NCBI RefSeq assembly: GCF_040869045.1 | Contig: NC_090319.1 | Coordinates: 377,533,601-377,597,600, forward strand | Source of the DNA: Eurosta solidaginis | Lineage: Eukaryota; Arthropoda; Insecta; Diptera; Tephritidae | Reading direction: 5' to 3' | DNA length: 64,000 nt | In this document: positions 22,853-34,894 of the stretch, one piece after another | Numbering within the stretch: position 1 is the stretch's first letter | Layout of the letters: each line of letters opens with the position of its first letter | The notes under the pieces: model-generated | The model's database searches: none | What the model saw: only the letters and a program-made list of their open reading frames with translations | What the model was told of the DNA's origin: nothing | Made by a program: the position numbers and the translations under genes

Positions 22853-24745
22853 TTCGAACGGCTCGGATAGGTCCTTCCCAATTCTGACTGACTTGATGGT
22901 GTTGCTCAACATCATTTTGCACAGCCGTATAAGCTTTGCGGGGAAACCAAATTCAGACATAGCGGCATATAGGCAGCTCGTTTTCGTGCTGTCGAAGGCG
23001 GCTTTAAAGTCGACGAAGAGGTGATGTGTGTCGATTCTTTTTTCACGGGTTTTTTCCAAGATTTGGCGCATTGTGAAAATGTGGTCGATGGTAGATTTAC
23101 CAGGTCTGAAGCCGCACTGATAAGATCCAATAAGCCGGTTCACGGTTGGCTTCGATCTTTCGCACAATACACTTGAAAGGACCTTATATGCGATATCGAG
23201 AAGGCTGATTCCACGATAGTTGGTGCATTTTGCAGTATCCCCCTTCTTGTGGACTGGGCAAAGAACACTTAGATTCCAACCGTCGGGCATGCACTCTTCC
23301 GCCCATATTTTGCTAAGAAGCTGCTGCATGCGCCTTAGCAACTCCTCGCCGCCGTACTTGAATAGCTCCGCAGGCAATCCATCAGCGCCCACGGCCTTGT
23401 TGTTTTTCAATCTGGTTATTGCTATTCTAACTTCGTCATAATCGGGCGGGGGGACATACATTCCATCATCATCGATTGCGGGATCGGGTTCTTCATCTCT
23501 GCGCACTGAATTGCTGCCTCCATTTAGGAGAACAGAGAAGTGTTCCCTCCATAATCTAAGCACTCCCTGGACATCAGTTACAAGGTCGCCGTTTTCGTTC
23601 CTACAGGAGTTTGCCCCGGTCTTAAAACCTTCAGTCTGTCACCGTATTTTTTGGTAAAATTTTCGGGCGTTATTCCTGGTGGCTGGCAGCTCAACCTCCT
23701 CGCACTCACGCCTTTCTGCTTCTGCTTTTTTCTTCCTGAAAAGGCGTCTCGCTTCCCTTTTCAACTCACGATAGCGTTCACACACTCCTCTTGTCGCGCT
23801 CGCTTTTAACGTAGCCCTGTAGGCAGCGTCTTTTCTTTCGGTTGCAACGCGGCATTCTTCATCATACCAGTTGTTTTTTCGTGGCCGCCGGTAACCAATT
23901 TTTTCCTCGGCGGCAGTACGAAGTGCTTTGGAAATATGCTCCCACTGCTCCTGTATTCCTTCAGGATGAGTTGTGCTCTCAGAGAGCAGGTTTGGGAGTC
24001 GATTTGCGAAATTATTGGCAGTCTGTTGTAATTGAAGCTTTTCGACGTCTAGCTTCCCTTGTGTTTTTTGTTCCTTGGTTTTAGCCGCGTTGAGGCGGGT
24101 GCGTATTTTGGCTGCAACGAGATATCGGTCCGAGTCGATGTTAGGTCCTCAGATCGTGCGCACATCTAAAACACTGGTGGCATGCCGTCCGTCTATCACA
24201 ATGTGATCGATCTGATTGCGAGTATTTCGATCAGGAGACAGCCATGTAGCTTGATATATCTTTTTATGCATGAACCTCGTGCTGGATATGACCATGTTTC
24301 GAGCACCGGCAAAGTCAATCAGCCTCAGTTCGTTAGGAGAAGTTTCATTGTGTAGGCTGAACTTTCCGACTGTAGGGCAAAAAACACCTTCCTTGCCCGC
24401 CCTGGCGTTAAAGTCACCAAGCACGACTTTTGTATCGTGACGGGGGCAGCGCTCGTATGTGCGTTCTAATTGTTCATATAAAGTGTCTTTCACCTCATCG
24501 TCATTCACCACTGTCGGCGCATGGGCGCAGATGAATGATATATTAAAAAATTTTGCTTTTATTCGGATAGCGGCGAGACGTTCGTCCACAGGTGTGAACG
24601 CCAGAACTTGGCGACAAAGTCTTTCTCCCACCACGAATCCGATGCCGAAAGGCTACCCGCTTCTTATAATTTAGAATAATTTGGTTCCGGTGCATATTCA
24701 CTCTAACGTGGTCCACTTTGACCGAATGGATACAGAAGTGAAACA
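22853..24745 (-). pseudogene. RTE-type LINE ORF: endonuclease plus partial reverse transcriptase
   Basis: Reading on the minus strand: an APE-type endonuclease (24149-24660) with VVLGDFNARAGKE, NELRLIDFA, RNQIDHIVIDGRH; an SDRYLV tail; a Lys/Arg-rich linker containing NNWYDEECRVATERKDAAY (~23860); then the reverse transcriptase with GADGLPAELFKYGG, CPVHKKGD, NYRGISLLDIAYK, YQCGFRPGKST and LFVDFKAAFDS. The frame is open throughout except for two TGA codons, one at VRTI/GPNIDSD (~24150) and one before QTEGF (~23640); both look like CGA-to-TGA changes. The sequence stops at the EPF motif (~22853), before the catalytic YADD box, so it cannot be active. The 5' end is also missing. Family by resemblance to insect RTE elements often mis-annotated as craniofacial development protein 2-like. 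Confidence 0.85.
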
Positions 24746-26110
24746 TGAAAAGCAGTAGTGAAAAATTTCGCTTAACTCTTGCTGAATAACCTTGGACAGA
24801 TGTGCCTTATATCAATTGCTGGCAACAACTCTTAAAGAATAACGAGATATTTCTGGTCATATATTGATACCATGAGTTCAGACGATCTGCTTGGTTTCAC
24901 TCAAGCTAGTTTACTTCTGAGAGATGACCTTTTTTAAAGAAATAGAAGTAGTGCACCTCAGCATACTAGACTTCACATTTTGCAGCAGTTATGAAAAAAG
25001 AAAAGATCCAATGATTCTTGAATTAGACTGTTACGGTGTACAAGTGAGATTGTCTTTATCAGGGCGTGTAGCCATAGCTCATGATATCATCTAAATTCAT
25101 GAAAATGGGAAGAGTTCCCTTCGAGTAAGCTTAAAGTATGGAGTACCCTTCATAAAAAGCTGCATGTGTGAGTAAGTTGATATGCAATCTTAATCATTTT
25201 CAGTGGTTACAGTGCATTGAACACAAATGAAATGTTACTCATACGCAATGGCGTCCGTTATATTCCATTCGTCAGAAATAAAAAAATCCGTGCAGGTAAG
25301 TGTTATTACTTTTCCTAAATTCCAACAACATACATTACTATATTTTATGGCACAGATAACATGAATATGTGTAATTCGTATAAGGATTATTGGCGTCTAT
25401 TGCAGACATTCAAATTCCATTGTGAAAATATACAAATTGCACAGTAGCCATTCATGCATGTTTTGAGTTTTTCAATTTTCCAATATGCACTTGAATGAAA
25501 TATACACTTCGTTTGCTTGAAATAGTTTCCAAATAAATAAAAAGAAAATATAAAAAAATATCGAATAAAATATTATAAATATAAAATATTTACAACATTG
25601 TACAGTTTTTTGGGCAAAAATATTAAACTTTTAAATTTGATTTGTGAGAAAAAAAATTAAATGTTTGTTTAAAGTTATTTAAACAATTTTGATATGCTTA
25701 TCATTGATTCAAATAAATTCGCATTGTAAAAGTAAAATTCCAAGATACACAGTTGTAAAGTACTTTAATTTGAAAATTTGGTCTAGTAGTTAGATCAGCT
25801 GTTTTTCTCTAAAAACGCACCAATAGGTGCTGACCTCTAATATGCGAGATCGTGAAATTAGAACAAGAAAGAAGAAAAATAAAAATTGAAAATTAGGCTC
25901 GCATAATAACTAAGAGGAAGAAGTACGCGGATAATAATAATAGTTACGATTATGTGGACGATGACGATGACAATTATGGCGGTTGTAATGATGAAGTTTA
26001 TGTGAAGATAAAAGCGAAATTAAATATAAGAAACCGTTCCGACGAAGTCTGTGATAACTGCCTGTTTATAATAATAAAACCTCATATTTTTGTGAAACTT
26101 GTTTGGTCTT
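24746..26110. other. No gene recognised
   Basis: AT-rich intergenic sequence. A GATGAC/ATAATAA simple-sequence patch at 25920-25975 gives a short Asp-rich frame with no other gene features. A single GTCTAGTAGTTAGATCAGCTG block at ~25780 resembles the tandem unit at 27330-27730. Confidence 0.4.
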
Positions 26111-26116
26111 TATTAT

Positions 26117-26400
26117 TTAGCCGCCGTGGTGTGTTGGCATCCCGAATAAAGTAACATCGAAAATTTCGAAACAAATTTTTCTTAGCAGTGTCGTTCTTCG
26201 ACCGTGATTTGGCAAACACTCCGACTCTGTTATAAAAAACTTTTAGTGAAAATTCATTCGCCCTGCAGATCCGGCAGGAGTCGGCATAAGACATGTAGGC
26301 CCCGCCCGCCAATTTGTGGGAAAAATTAGAGACGAAGATGACGCAGATTGAAAGAGAAGCTCGGTATACAATATCTAGGGAGTATTCTTTAGCCGACTTA
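26117..26400 (+). repeat. tRNA-derived SINE, head internally deleted
   Basis: Begins TAGCCGCCGTGGTGTGTTGG (start of the tRNA-like head) and continues in the body shared with 39468-39745 and 57725-58012: GTGAAAATTCATTCGCCCTGC, then GACATGTAGGCCCCG and TTGAAAGAGAAGCTC. The middle of the tRNA-like head, including the B-box, is absent here. Body homology is clear; boundaries are approximate. Confidence 0.7.
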
Positions 26401-26404
26401 GGTT

Positions 26405-26850
26405 ATCAACGCTTGTGACCACAGAATTTCGTATCCAGTTACAACCAAGGCTAGAATTATATTAGCGGTTATAGTTAGAGGCTACAACGGCTATAGCAAA
26501 AAGTTGTCGTTAAGACTATGTTTATAATAATGTTAGGGTTGCGATAAAACTCACTTTTAAAGATACGGGGCACGTAACTGATACTCTTACAGCTACAAAA
26601 GGGGTTGTGGTTTTACGGCCACAAGTGCGCTGGCAGTATGATTGCGGTTAACTCATTATTATAGTACAGGTTGCGGTTACGGCTTCTAGTCTGGTTAAAG
26701 TTATGGTTATAGTAACTGTTGCTGGTACAGTTGCGTTTACAGTTAAGATTACAGTTATGCCGTGTTTATGCAGACGCTTACTAATTGCAGCTACGATTGT
26801 GGTTGCAGTTAAGGGAACGACCTTCATTTTGGTTATAGTAAAGGTTATGG
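26405..26850. repeat. Degenerate GGTTAY/GTTATAG hexamer field
   Basis: Many variants of GTTATGGTTATAG, GGTTGCGGTTAC and CAGTTACAGTTA follow one another with a 6-bp rhythm that drifts. It looks like an old hexanucleotide satellite. Confidence 0.5.
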
Positions 26851-27320
26851 CTGGCTTCTGTTTTGATCAAAGTTAGAAATTTAGCTTATTTTACTGATAC
26901 TGTAATAGTTAAGCGTTAGGTTGGAGATACGAAATTTACTTTTCTTATTGAGAAAATCAATTTTGATCTTCTGGGAAGAGAAATTACAAACTTTTGCAGT
27001 TTTTCGGCACTTATAACAGAACAAGTTATGCAAGGAATGCCCCAATGGCACACGTTATAATTAAATTCAATCGGGTCTCATATTTTATTTAAGAATGTTT
27101 TCATTAATTGATTAAAGTGTAATTTTAATCTTTCTAAACTTCCTTATTAGGCTGTATTGTACTGAAATTGTTAGTAGCCTGTAAAAATTTATTGCAATAG
27201 TACTGAATAATTTTTTACTTTCTTTCCTTATCATTGGTAGTCGCTAAGAACTTTTGCTGATAGAATAAAAAAAAAAAAAATAAAAGATTTTTGGTAAAAT
27301 TACAATTTAAAATATCGTAA
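26851..27320. other. No gene recognised
   Basis: AT-rich, with a poly-A tract at 27268-27282. Nothing identified. Confidence 0.4.
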
Positions 27321-27324
27321 CGAA

Positions 27325-27735
27325 AATTTGGGGCAGACATGGGTTATTTTAAAATTTGAATAAAGACAAACCGACCAGTGGATCAGTTATTCTGCTCTAA
27401 GCAAGATAGGGTTTTTAGCCTTATATGTTGCAAAGATAATAAATTATAATCTAAAAATATTCCAATGTAGATCTGGGACAGACAAAAGTAATTTGAAGAT
27501 TTGAAGTAGGCAAACTAGCCTAGTAGAACAGCTGATTTGCTCTAAGAAAGATAATAATAATAATGATATCAAAATTATAATAAAAAATATCTTTATATGA
27601 ATCTGAGCTAGAAATATGCCATTTTAAGATTTGAATAGGGAAAATCGGCCAAATTGGTCAGTTATTTTGCCTCAAGCAAGACATCGTCTTTAATTTTGTA
27701 TAGTTAAGAAGATAAAGATAAATCAGAAGGTCGTG
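27325..27735. repeat. Degenerate tandem repeat, ~3 units of 130-145 bp
   Basis: A block of the form GGGACAGAC..TTTGAA..AAACCGACC..GTCAGTTATTTGCTCTAAGCAAGATA recurs near 27330-27410, 27475-27560 and 27605-27690. Copies are diverged and carry different AT-rich spacers. A single relative lies at ~25780. Confidence 0.6.
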
Positions 27736-27904
27736 AGAATGTTACGCTAACATTCTTTTATTCCAATAACTTGAGGTGTCGTGTCAACAGAAACATTTTA
27801 GCAGGAGCGCCAGCTTGAACGCCAATCACGAGAAAAGGCTTTGAATAAACTTTCTCGGTATAAACCAAACAATTTTTGCCTGTTACATATTCCTATCGTT
27901 GTTG

Positions 27905-28790
27905 CTTATCCTCAGGTTAGGTTGAACTGGCCGGTCAATAAAGACCTCACATAGACTGAATGTGTCCATAGTGTTGCCAGAATTTGTTTGACGACCAAAC
28001 GGTAGAACCTCAATCAGGTGTATGGATATATGTTATAGAATAACTCTCTCCTCTTGTCAAACATGAGCAGTTTTCTAAGACCCAGCTTAGTTGCTGCCTT
28101 GAGATCTGGCAACTCTGCCGCCCATAATAACTGGAGCCTTGACCTGGCGAGCGCAGGTCATGAACACATAACGTGCTCAACCATTCCTTCCTGCAGCTCA
28201 TACTTCCTACACTGGCTGTTACTGACGAGACCTAAATTATAAGCTTGTCACGCCAGAAGGCAGTTTCCGGTCAGTACACCCATCGTGAGCCCTTAGACTT
28301 TTCTTTCCAGAGATATGAGCCACTTTGTGAGACTAATATCGTAGGCTTTGCGAATGATTTTAGACTTTTTGCAGCCCTGCGCTTTTTCTACGTCTTTCCT
28401 GCTTGATCGAACATAGGCATCTCCTGGCTCTTTTTGATTTCTTCCAAACGGATTGGGACATATGTCGTCGATTCAGCGAGTGTTGCAGCCTCCTTTGCCA
28501 ACTCATCGGCTTTTTCGTTACCTTCTATCCCTTTATGACCGGGAACGTTGTAAAGATGTATGGTCCGGCCTGAGCGAAGTTTTTCCAATGCTTTTTTGCA
28601 TTCCAGAACATTTCTGGATGAAGTACTGTGTCAAATTATTGCCTTAATCGCAGTCTGACTATCAATATATATGTATATATTGCTGCTACTGCAGCTTAAG
28701 CACGCTTCCTCCGGAATTTCTGCTGCTTTCTTCACTGCTATAATTTCCGCCTGAAAAACGCTGCAGTAATCTAACAGCCTGTAGGAGTTG
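27905..28790 (-). pseudogene. LINE 3' end: RNase H, zinc knuckle and UTR (R1/LOA-like)
   Basis: On the minus strand: VFQAEIIAVKKAAE (catalytic Glu), YIDSQTAIKAII (Asp), VPGHKGIEGNEKADELAKEA (His and last Asp), then a CRKYELQEGMVEHVMC-type zinc-knuckle region and a 3' UTR containing GGACCTCACATAGACT-like sequence read in reverse near 27945. A stop splits the RNase H domain after KAII. The 5' side is truncated at ~28790, before the DGS motif. RNase H points to LOA/I-type LINEs; its 3' tail resembles those at 36100-36170 and 57085-57140. Confidence 0.75.
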
Positions 28791-30090
28791 TTTAGCTTTG
28801 CTTTCATTAAAAAAAATTACCATATATTGTCACTTGTAAGCGAACATAGCTATTAAAAGTAAAGCAAAGCAATTTAAAGTAACCAAGCGCAAATGTAAGT
28901 GCTTTGAAAGTGTTGATATAACATAAAAATATTCTAAAAATAAAATCCTGTTAAAATGTGTAATGATAAATTACTAAAGCTTTATTTAGGTTTACTTAAC
29001 AATGGATTATATTTTATTCAAATAAATGTTTCGAAATAACGGTATCCCTTCTATATTGCACACGCGCGCTACTTTTAAAAGCCTTCATGAATTTTTAAAC
29101 TCGACAATATTTCAAGTTAGAATAAGATTTTTATTTTCTTTTTCCAAAAATGGATGACGTACTTTTTGCATAGTAACAACGCTTGCAATTAATGAGAACA
29201 AATATTCATCAGAAAAAAAAAAAAAATAAAAATAAATAAAACCCGAAATAAAAAAGGAAGCAGTTTGGGTGGGTTTCACGCAACAGTCGCAAAACACTTA
29301 TTCTTTTTTATTACAATTTTTTTTCAGCTGTCAAAAACTGCAAACGCAGTTACTAAATTTATTGAACATTTTGCACCATTGCATGCTTACATGAAAAGAA
29401 TATCAAATATTTGCTACGTTAAATATTTTGTCGCAAAAATTTTCTAAGTTTTTCAGGCTGTAATTAATAACTTTGTTTGGCATTCAAATAAGAATGAATG
29501 AATGATTGAGGGTAAAATACGTAAAAATATTATCACCTGCGTGTATGAAGTTAAATATTTGTTGAATGCAATACTTACAACAACAAATGTATGCTTTTAT
29601 CGATGAATGAATTATGTGCAACCACAAATATTTTTCTAGCAAATATAAACTGCTTGCGTAACACATATTCGTATTTATGTGCAAATGCAATCCGTTTTGG
29701 TAGATAGTTACACGATATCGGATTCAAAGTATCGATACGGTACTCACTACAGGTATAGTTCCTAAAGTATCGAATAGCCGATGGTATGGAATCAAAAATA
29801 CTCAAAACTAAAAGTATCGGAACTAAATTTATAATACAAATGTTGCACTTTAACAGGTTCCCTGTCCCATGTATCATACAAGATTCATATTAGCAATTTT
29901 GTACCGTGTCCGATACGCTGGTTTATCATATATGAGCAACCTTAGATATACCTTATAGTATGGAAATTAGCTATTTCTATTCTTATGGGGCGTGGCTGTA
30001 TAGACTTTGTAAACTGTAAACTTAAAAAAACTTAAAAAAAAAAAAATTGGTGATTTTCAGATACTTCCTAAAAATTCACCAAAATTTGTT
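28791..30090. other. No gene recognised
   Basis: AT-rich. 29705-29830 repeats the words AAGTATCGA and TATCGATACGG several times. No coding family recognised. Confidence 0.4.
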
Positions 30091-30092
30091 AT

Positions 30093-30884
30093 TTTTATAC
30101 CCAGCTGTACTTGTACATAGGCTATTATAACTTTGATTGGATAGCGGTTGGTTGTACAGGTATAAAGGAATCGAGATATATATAGACTTCCATATATCAA
30201 AATCATCAGGATCGAAAAAAAAATTTGATTGAGCCATGTCCGTCCGTCCGTCTGTCCGTTAGCACGATAACTTGTGTAAATATTGAGATATCTTCACCGA
30301 ATTTGGTACAATAGATTAGTATTGAAAATGAGGGAAATCGGGTGATAAACACGCCCACTTTTTATATATATGACATTTTGGAAAACACAAAAAATCTGAC
30401 TATTTAGTAAACAGTGTAACCTAAGATGTTGAAATTTGACGTGTGAACTGATATTAAGACTCTTGATAAAAATTTGAAAAGATTGTTTAAAATAGAACGA
30501 AATCGGTTAAGGACCACGCCCACCTTTATATAAAAGATTTTAAAAAGGGTCGTGGACGAATAAAATAAGCTATATATTTGCAAAAAAGAATTTTGTATCA
30601 ATGGTATTTCATTTCCCAAGTGTATTTATAACAGTAAATAGGAAAAACTTCAAATTTTAAAAAATGGGCGTGGCACCGACCTTTTTATGACGAAGCAATT
30701 TTCTATGTGTCGGGAGCCATAACGCGGAGAAAAATTAGTTCAGAATAGAACATATGTACATGTATTATTGCGCAGCCTTGTAACACTATTAAGCACACAA
30801 AACAAATAACAACAGCATTTCAAGTGTAAAGTTGGGTATGTAATATTCGGATTCTCCCGAACTTAGACTTCCTTACTTGCTAAA
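30093..30884 (-). mobile_element. DINE-1-like element, shorter subfamily (copy D)
   Basis: Read on the minus strand it starts CAAGTAAGGAAGTCTAAG and ends with AACCGCTATCCAATCAAAG and a TATACCCAGCTG terminus. It has the GACGGACGGACGGACATGG microsatellite (30237-30260 in reverse). About 790 bp, without the tandem-unit centre of copies A-C. Its 5' end lies only ~10 bp from the 3' end of the next element. Confidence 0.65.
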
Positions 30885-30894
30885 GCTCCCTTTA

Positions 30895-33800
30895 TTTTTA
30901 TACTCAGTTGAGCAGAGCTCACAGAGTGTATTAACTTTGATTGCATAACGGTTGGTTGTACAGGTATAAAGGAATCGAGATAGATATAGACTTCCATATA
31001 TCAAAATCATCAGTATCGAAAAAAAATTCGATTGAGCCATGTCCGTCCCTCCGTCCGTCCGTCCGTCTGTCCTTTAACATGATAACTTGAGTAAATTTTG
31101 AGGTATGTTGATGAAATTTGGTATGCAGGTATCTGGGCACTCATCTCAGATCGCTGTTTATAATGAACGATATCGGAAAATAACCACGCCCACTTTTTCG
31201 ATATCGAAAATTTCGAAAAATCGAAAAAGTGCGATAATTCATTACCAAATACGGATAAAGCGATGAAACTTGGTAGGTGAGTTGAGCTTATAACGCAGAA
31301 TAGAAAACTAGTAAAATTTTGGACAATCGGCGTGCCACCGCCCACTTTTAAATGAAGGTAATTTAGAAGTTTTGCAAGCTGTAATTTGGCAGTCGTAGAA
31401 GATATCATAATGAAATTTGGCAGGAACGTTACTCCTATTACTTTATGTCTGCTTAATAAAAATTTGCAAAATCGGAGAACGACCACGCCCACTTTTTTAA
31501 AAATTTTTTTTAAATTCAAATTTTAAAAGAAAAGTTAATATCTTTACAGCATATAAGTAAATTATGCCAACATTCGACTCCAGTAATGATACGGTGCAAC
31601 AAAATATAAAAATAAAAGAAAATTTCAAAATGGGCGTGGCTCCGCCCTTTTTCATTTAATTTGTCTAGGATGCTTTTAATGCCATAAGTCGAACAAAAAT
31701 TAACCAATCCTTGTGAAATTTGGTGGAGGCTTAGCTCCTCGGACGGTAACTGTTTTCTGTGAAAAAGGGCGAAATCGGTTGAAGCCACGCCCAGTTTTTA
31801 TACACAGTCGACCGTCTGTCCTTCCACTCGGCCGTTAACACGATAACTTGAGCAAAAATCGATATATCTTTACTAAACTCAGTTCACGTACTTATCTGAA
31901 CTCACTTTATATTGGTGTAAAAAATGGCCGAAATCCGACTATGACCACGCCCTCTTTTTCGATATAGAAAATTACGAAAAATGAAAAAAATGCCATAATT
32001 ATATACCAAATACGAAAAAAGGAATGAAACATGGTAATTGTATTGGTCTATTGACGCAAAATATAACTTTAGAAAAAAAGTTGGTAAAATGGGTGTGACA
32101 CCTACCATATTAAGTAGAAGAAAATGAAAAAGTTTTGCAGGGCGAAATCAAAAGCCCTTGGAATCTTGGAAGGAATACTGTACGTGGTATTACATATATA
32201 AATAAATTAGCGGTACCCGACAGATGATGTTCTGGATCACCCTGGTCCACATTATGGTAGATATCTCGAAAACGCCTTCACGTATACAACTAAGGGCCAC
32301 TCCCTTTTAAAACCCTCATTAATACCTTTAATTTTATACCCATATCGTACAAACACATTCTAGAGTCACCCCTGGTCCACGTTTATGGCGATATCTCGAA
32401 AAGGCGTCCACATATAGAACTAAGGCCCACTCCTTTTTAAAATACTCATTAACACCTTTCATTTGATACCCATATCGTACAAACAAATTTTAGAGTCACC
32501 CCTGGTCCACCTTCATGTCGATATCTCGAAAAGGCGTCCACCTATAGAACTAAGGCCCACTCCCTTTTAAAATACTCATTAACACCTTTCATTTGATACC
32601 CATATCGTATAAACTAATTCTAGAGTCACCCCTGGTCCACCTTCATGTCGATATCTCGAAAAGGCGTCCACCTATAGAACTAAGGCCCACTCCCTTTTAA
32701 AATACTCATTAACACCTTTCATTAGATACCCATATCGTACAAACAAATTCTAGAGCCACCCCTGGTCCACCTTTATGGCGATATCTCGAAAAGGCGTCCA
32801 CCTATAGAACTAAGGCCCACACCCTTTTAAAATACTGATTAACACCTTTCATTTGATACCCATATCGTACACAAAAATTCTAAAGTCACCCCTGGTCCGC
32901 CTTTATGGCGATATCTCGAAAAGGCGAACACCTATAAAACGAAGGCCCACTCCCTTTTAAAAATACTCATTAACACCTTGCATTTGATACCCATATCGTA
33001 CAAACAAAGTCTAGAGTAACCCCTGGTCCACCTTTATTGCGATACCTCGAAAATGCGTCCACCTATAGAACTAAGGCCCACTCCCTTTTAAAAATACTCA
33101 TTAACACCTTGCATTTGATACCCATATCGTACAAACAAAGTCTAGAGTAACCCCTGGTCCACCTTTATTGCGATACCTCGAAAATGCGTCCACCTATAGA
33201 ACTAAGGCCCACACCCTTTTAAAATACTGATTAACACCTTTCATTTGATACCCATATCGTACACAAAAATTCTAAAGTCACCCCTGGTCCGCCTTTATGG
33301 CGATATCTCGAAAAGGCGAACACCTATAAAACGAAGGCCCACTCCCTTTTAAAAATACTCATTAACACCTTGCATTTGATACCCATATCGTACAAACAAA
33401 GTCTAGAGTAACCCCTGGTCCACCTTTATTGCGATACCTCGAAAATGCGTCCACCTATAGAACTAAGGCCCACTCCCTTTTAAAATACTCATTAACTCCT
33501 TTCGTTTGATACCCATATTGCACAAACGAATTCTAGAGTCACCCCTGGCCCACCTTTATGGCGATATGTCGAAACGGCGTCCACCTATAGAACTAAGGCT
33601 CACACCCTTTTAAAATACTCATTAACTCCTTTCGTTTGATGCCCATATTGTGCAAACAAATTCTAGGGTCACCCCTGCTCCACCTTTATGGCGATATCTC
33701 GAAACGGCGTCCACCTATGGAACTAAGGATTACTCCCTTTTAAAATGCTCATTAACACCTTTCATTTGATACCCATATCGTACGAACGCATTCTAGAGTC

Positions 33801-34127
33801 ACCCCTGGTCCATCTTTACGGCGATATCTCTAAAAGGCGTCCATCTATAGAACTTAGGTACACGCCCTTTTAAAATACTCATTAATACCTTTCACCTTCC
33901 ACCTTTATGGCTATATCCCTAAATGGCGTCCACCTATAGAACTATGGCCCACTCCTTCATAAAATACTCTTTAATGTCTTTCATTTGATACACATGTCAT
34001 ACAAACACATTCCAGGGTTTCCCTCGGTTCATTTTCCTAAATGGGGATTTTCCCTTATTTTGTCTCCAAAGCTCTCAGCTGAGTATGTAATGTTTGGTTA
34101 CACCCGAACTTAACCTTCCTTACTTGT
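30895..34127 (-). mobile_element. DINE-1-like element with expanded centre (copy B)
   Basis: Read on the minus strand it starts AACAAGTAAGGAAGGTTAAG (~34127) and ends with the hairpin TATACTCAGTTGAGC read in reverse at 30900-30930. It carries the same blocks as copy A: the GGGCGTGGC words, the GACG microsatellite (31050-31075), and the hairpin 3' end. Length is 3.2 kb rather than ~1.8 kb because the tandem centre is expanded. Frames such as 31010-31519 run through this non-coding element and are not genes. Confidence 0.7.
32215..34040 (-). repeat. ~130-bp tandem array, about 14 units, inside DINE copy B
   Basis: The word CCCCTGGTCCAC (or variant) falls at ~32240, 32372, 32502, 32632, 32762, 32892, 33023, 33153, 33281, 33413, 33541, 33672 and 33802, a steady 128-132 bp period, then decays. 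A block of three units (about 32820-33060) is repeated at 33213-33450, offset 392 bp, nearly without change. Sister elements have only three to five units. Confidence 0.9.
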
Positions 34128-34129
34128 TT

Positions 34130-34890
34130 TAATTAAAAATGACAAAATATTCGAAGATATATATGTGTGTTGAAATAGATGTAACGGCTGTTGCTTGAAA
34201 TAGTTTTGCACATACATACATACGTTAGTGATGTCAGTGGCATGAATGCATCTATGTATACATTTCTCTGAGTTTATGTGCCTCGATTTTTTTCGATGCA
34301 CCATTTTACATGAATTAACGGTTCTTTATAGTTTTATTTTTAGCCGTTGTTTAATAAAAAACTCGCCAATACAGCGAATGAAGCTTTATTCACCTCCACT
34401 AATAGCACGTTACAGTAAAATTTTAATTTTTGCTTGCAACAGATTTATATTGACAATGGTATTTTCTACAAAACAAACAACAATATGTATTTGGTGAATT
34501 TGTAAAAGATTTGAAAGCATTACAATTTTGCTGTCCTAGAAAATATTGCTTGACGTACAAAGTTTTTTTCGTCATCTTTTTTGTATGTAGGCGTGTATTA
34601 CAAATTCGTAAAGCTGGAATTTTCCTCTCTTTACAGTAACCATCGCAATTTTTTTCTAGCACCTTTCGACGCAATAAGCCGGAATTTCGTTTCTTGTTTC
34701 GAGTGTGTTCCAAATAGTGTAATTTTGTATGCCTAAAAGAGCACAGTGGTTGTTATAGAAAAGCGAAAAAAAAAAATTTACGATTTAAGTGAAGCCCTTC
34801 TTGATATATATAGAATGAAATGATTGTTAATCTTAAAAGACTTCAAAGTAAAAATAAAAAGATAGTCGAATAATAGTCCATTAGCTATAC
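34130..34890. other. No gene recognised
   Basis: AT-rich. The minus frame at 34423-34713 (96 codons) has no recognisable motifs. Nothing else seen. Confidence 0.4.
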
Positions 34891-34894
34891 TATG

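Noticed and set aside
25954..26154. Asp-rich 66-codon gene
   Set aside because: It derives from a GATGAC simple-sequence patch and then enters a SINE.
31010..31519. 169-codon minus-strand frame
   Set aside because: It lies in non-coding blocks of DINE copy B; the homologous stretches in copies A and C are not open.
32215..34040. CRISPR array
   Set aside because: Units are ~130 bp and similar throughout, with no short repeat/unique spacer structure, and the genome is eukaryotic.
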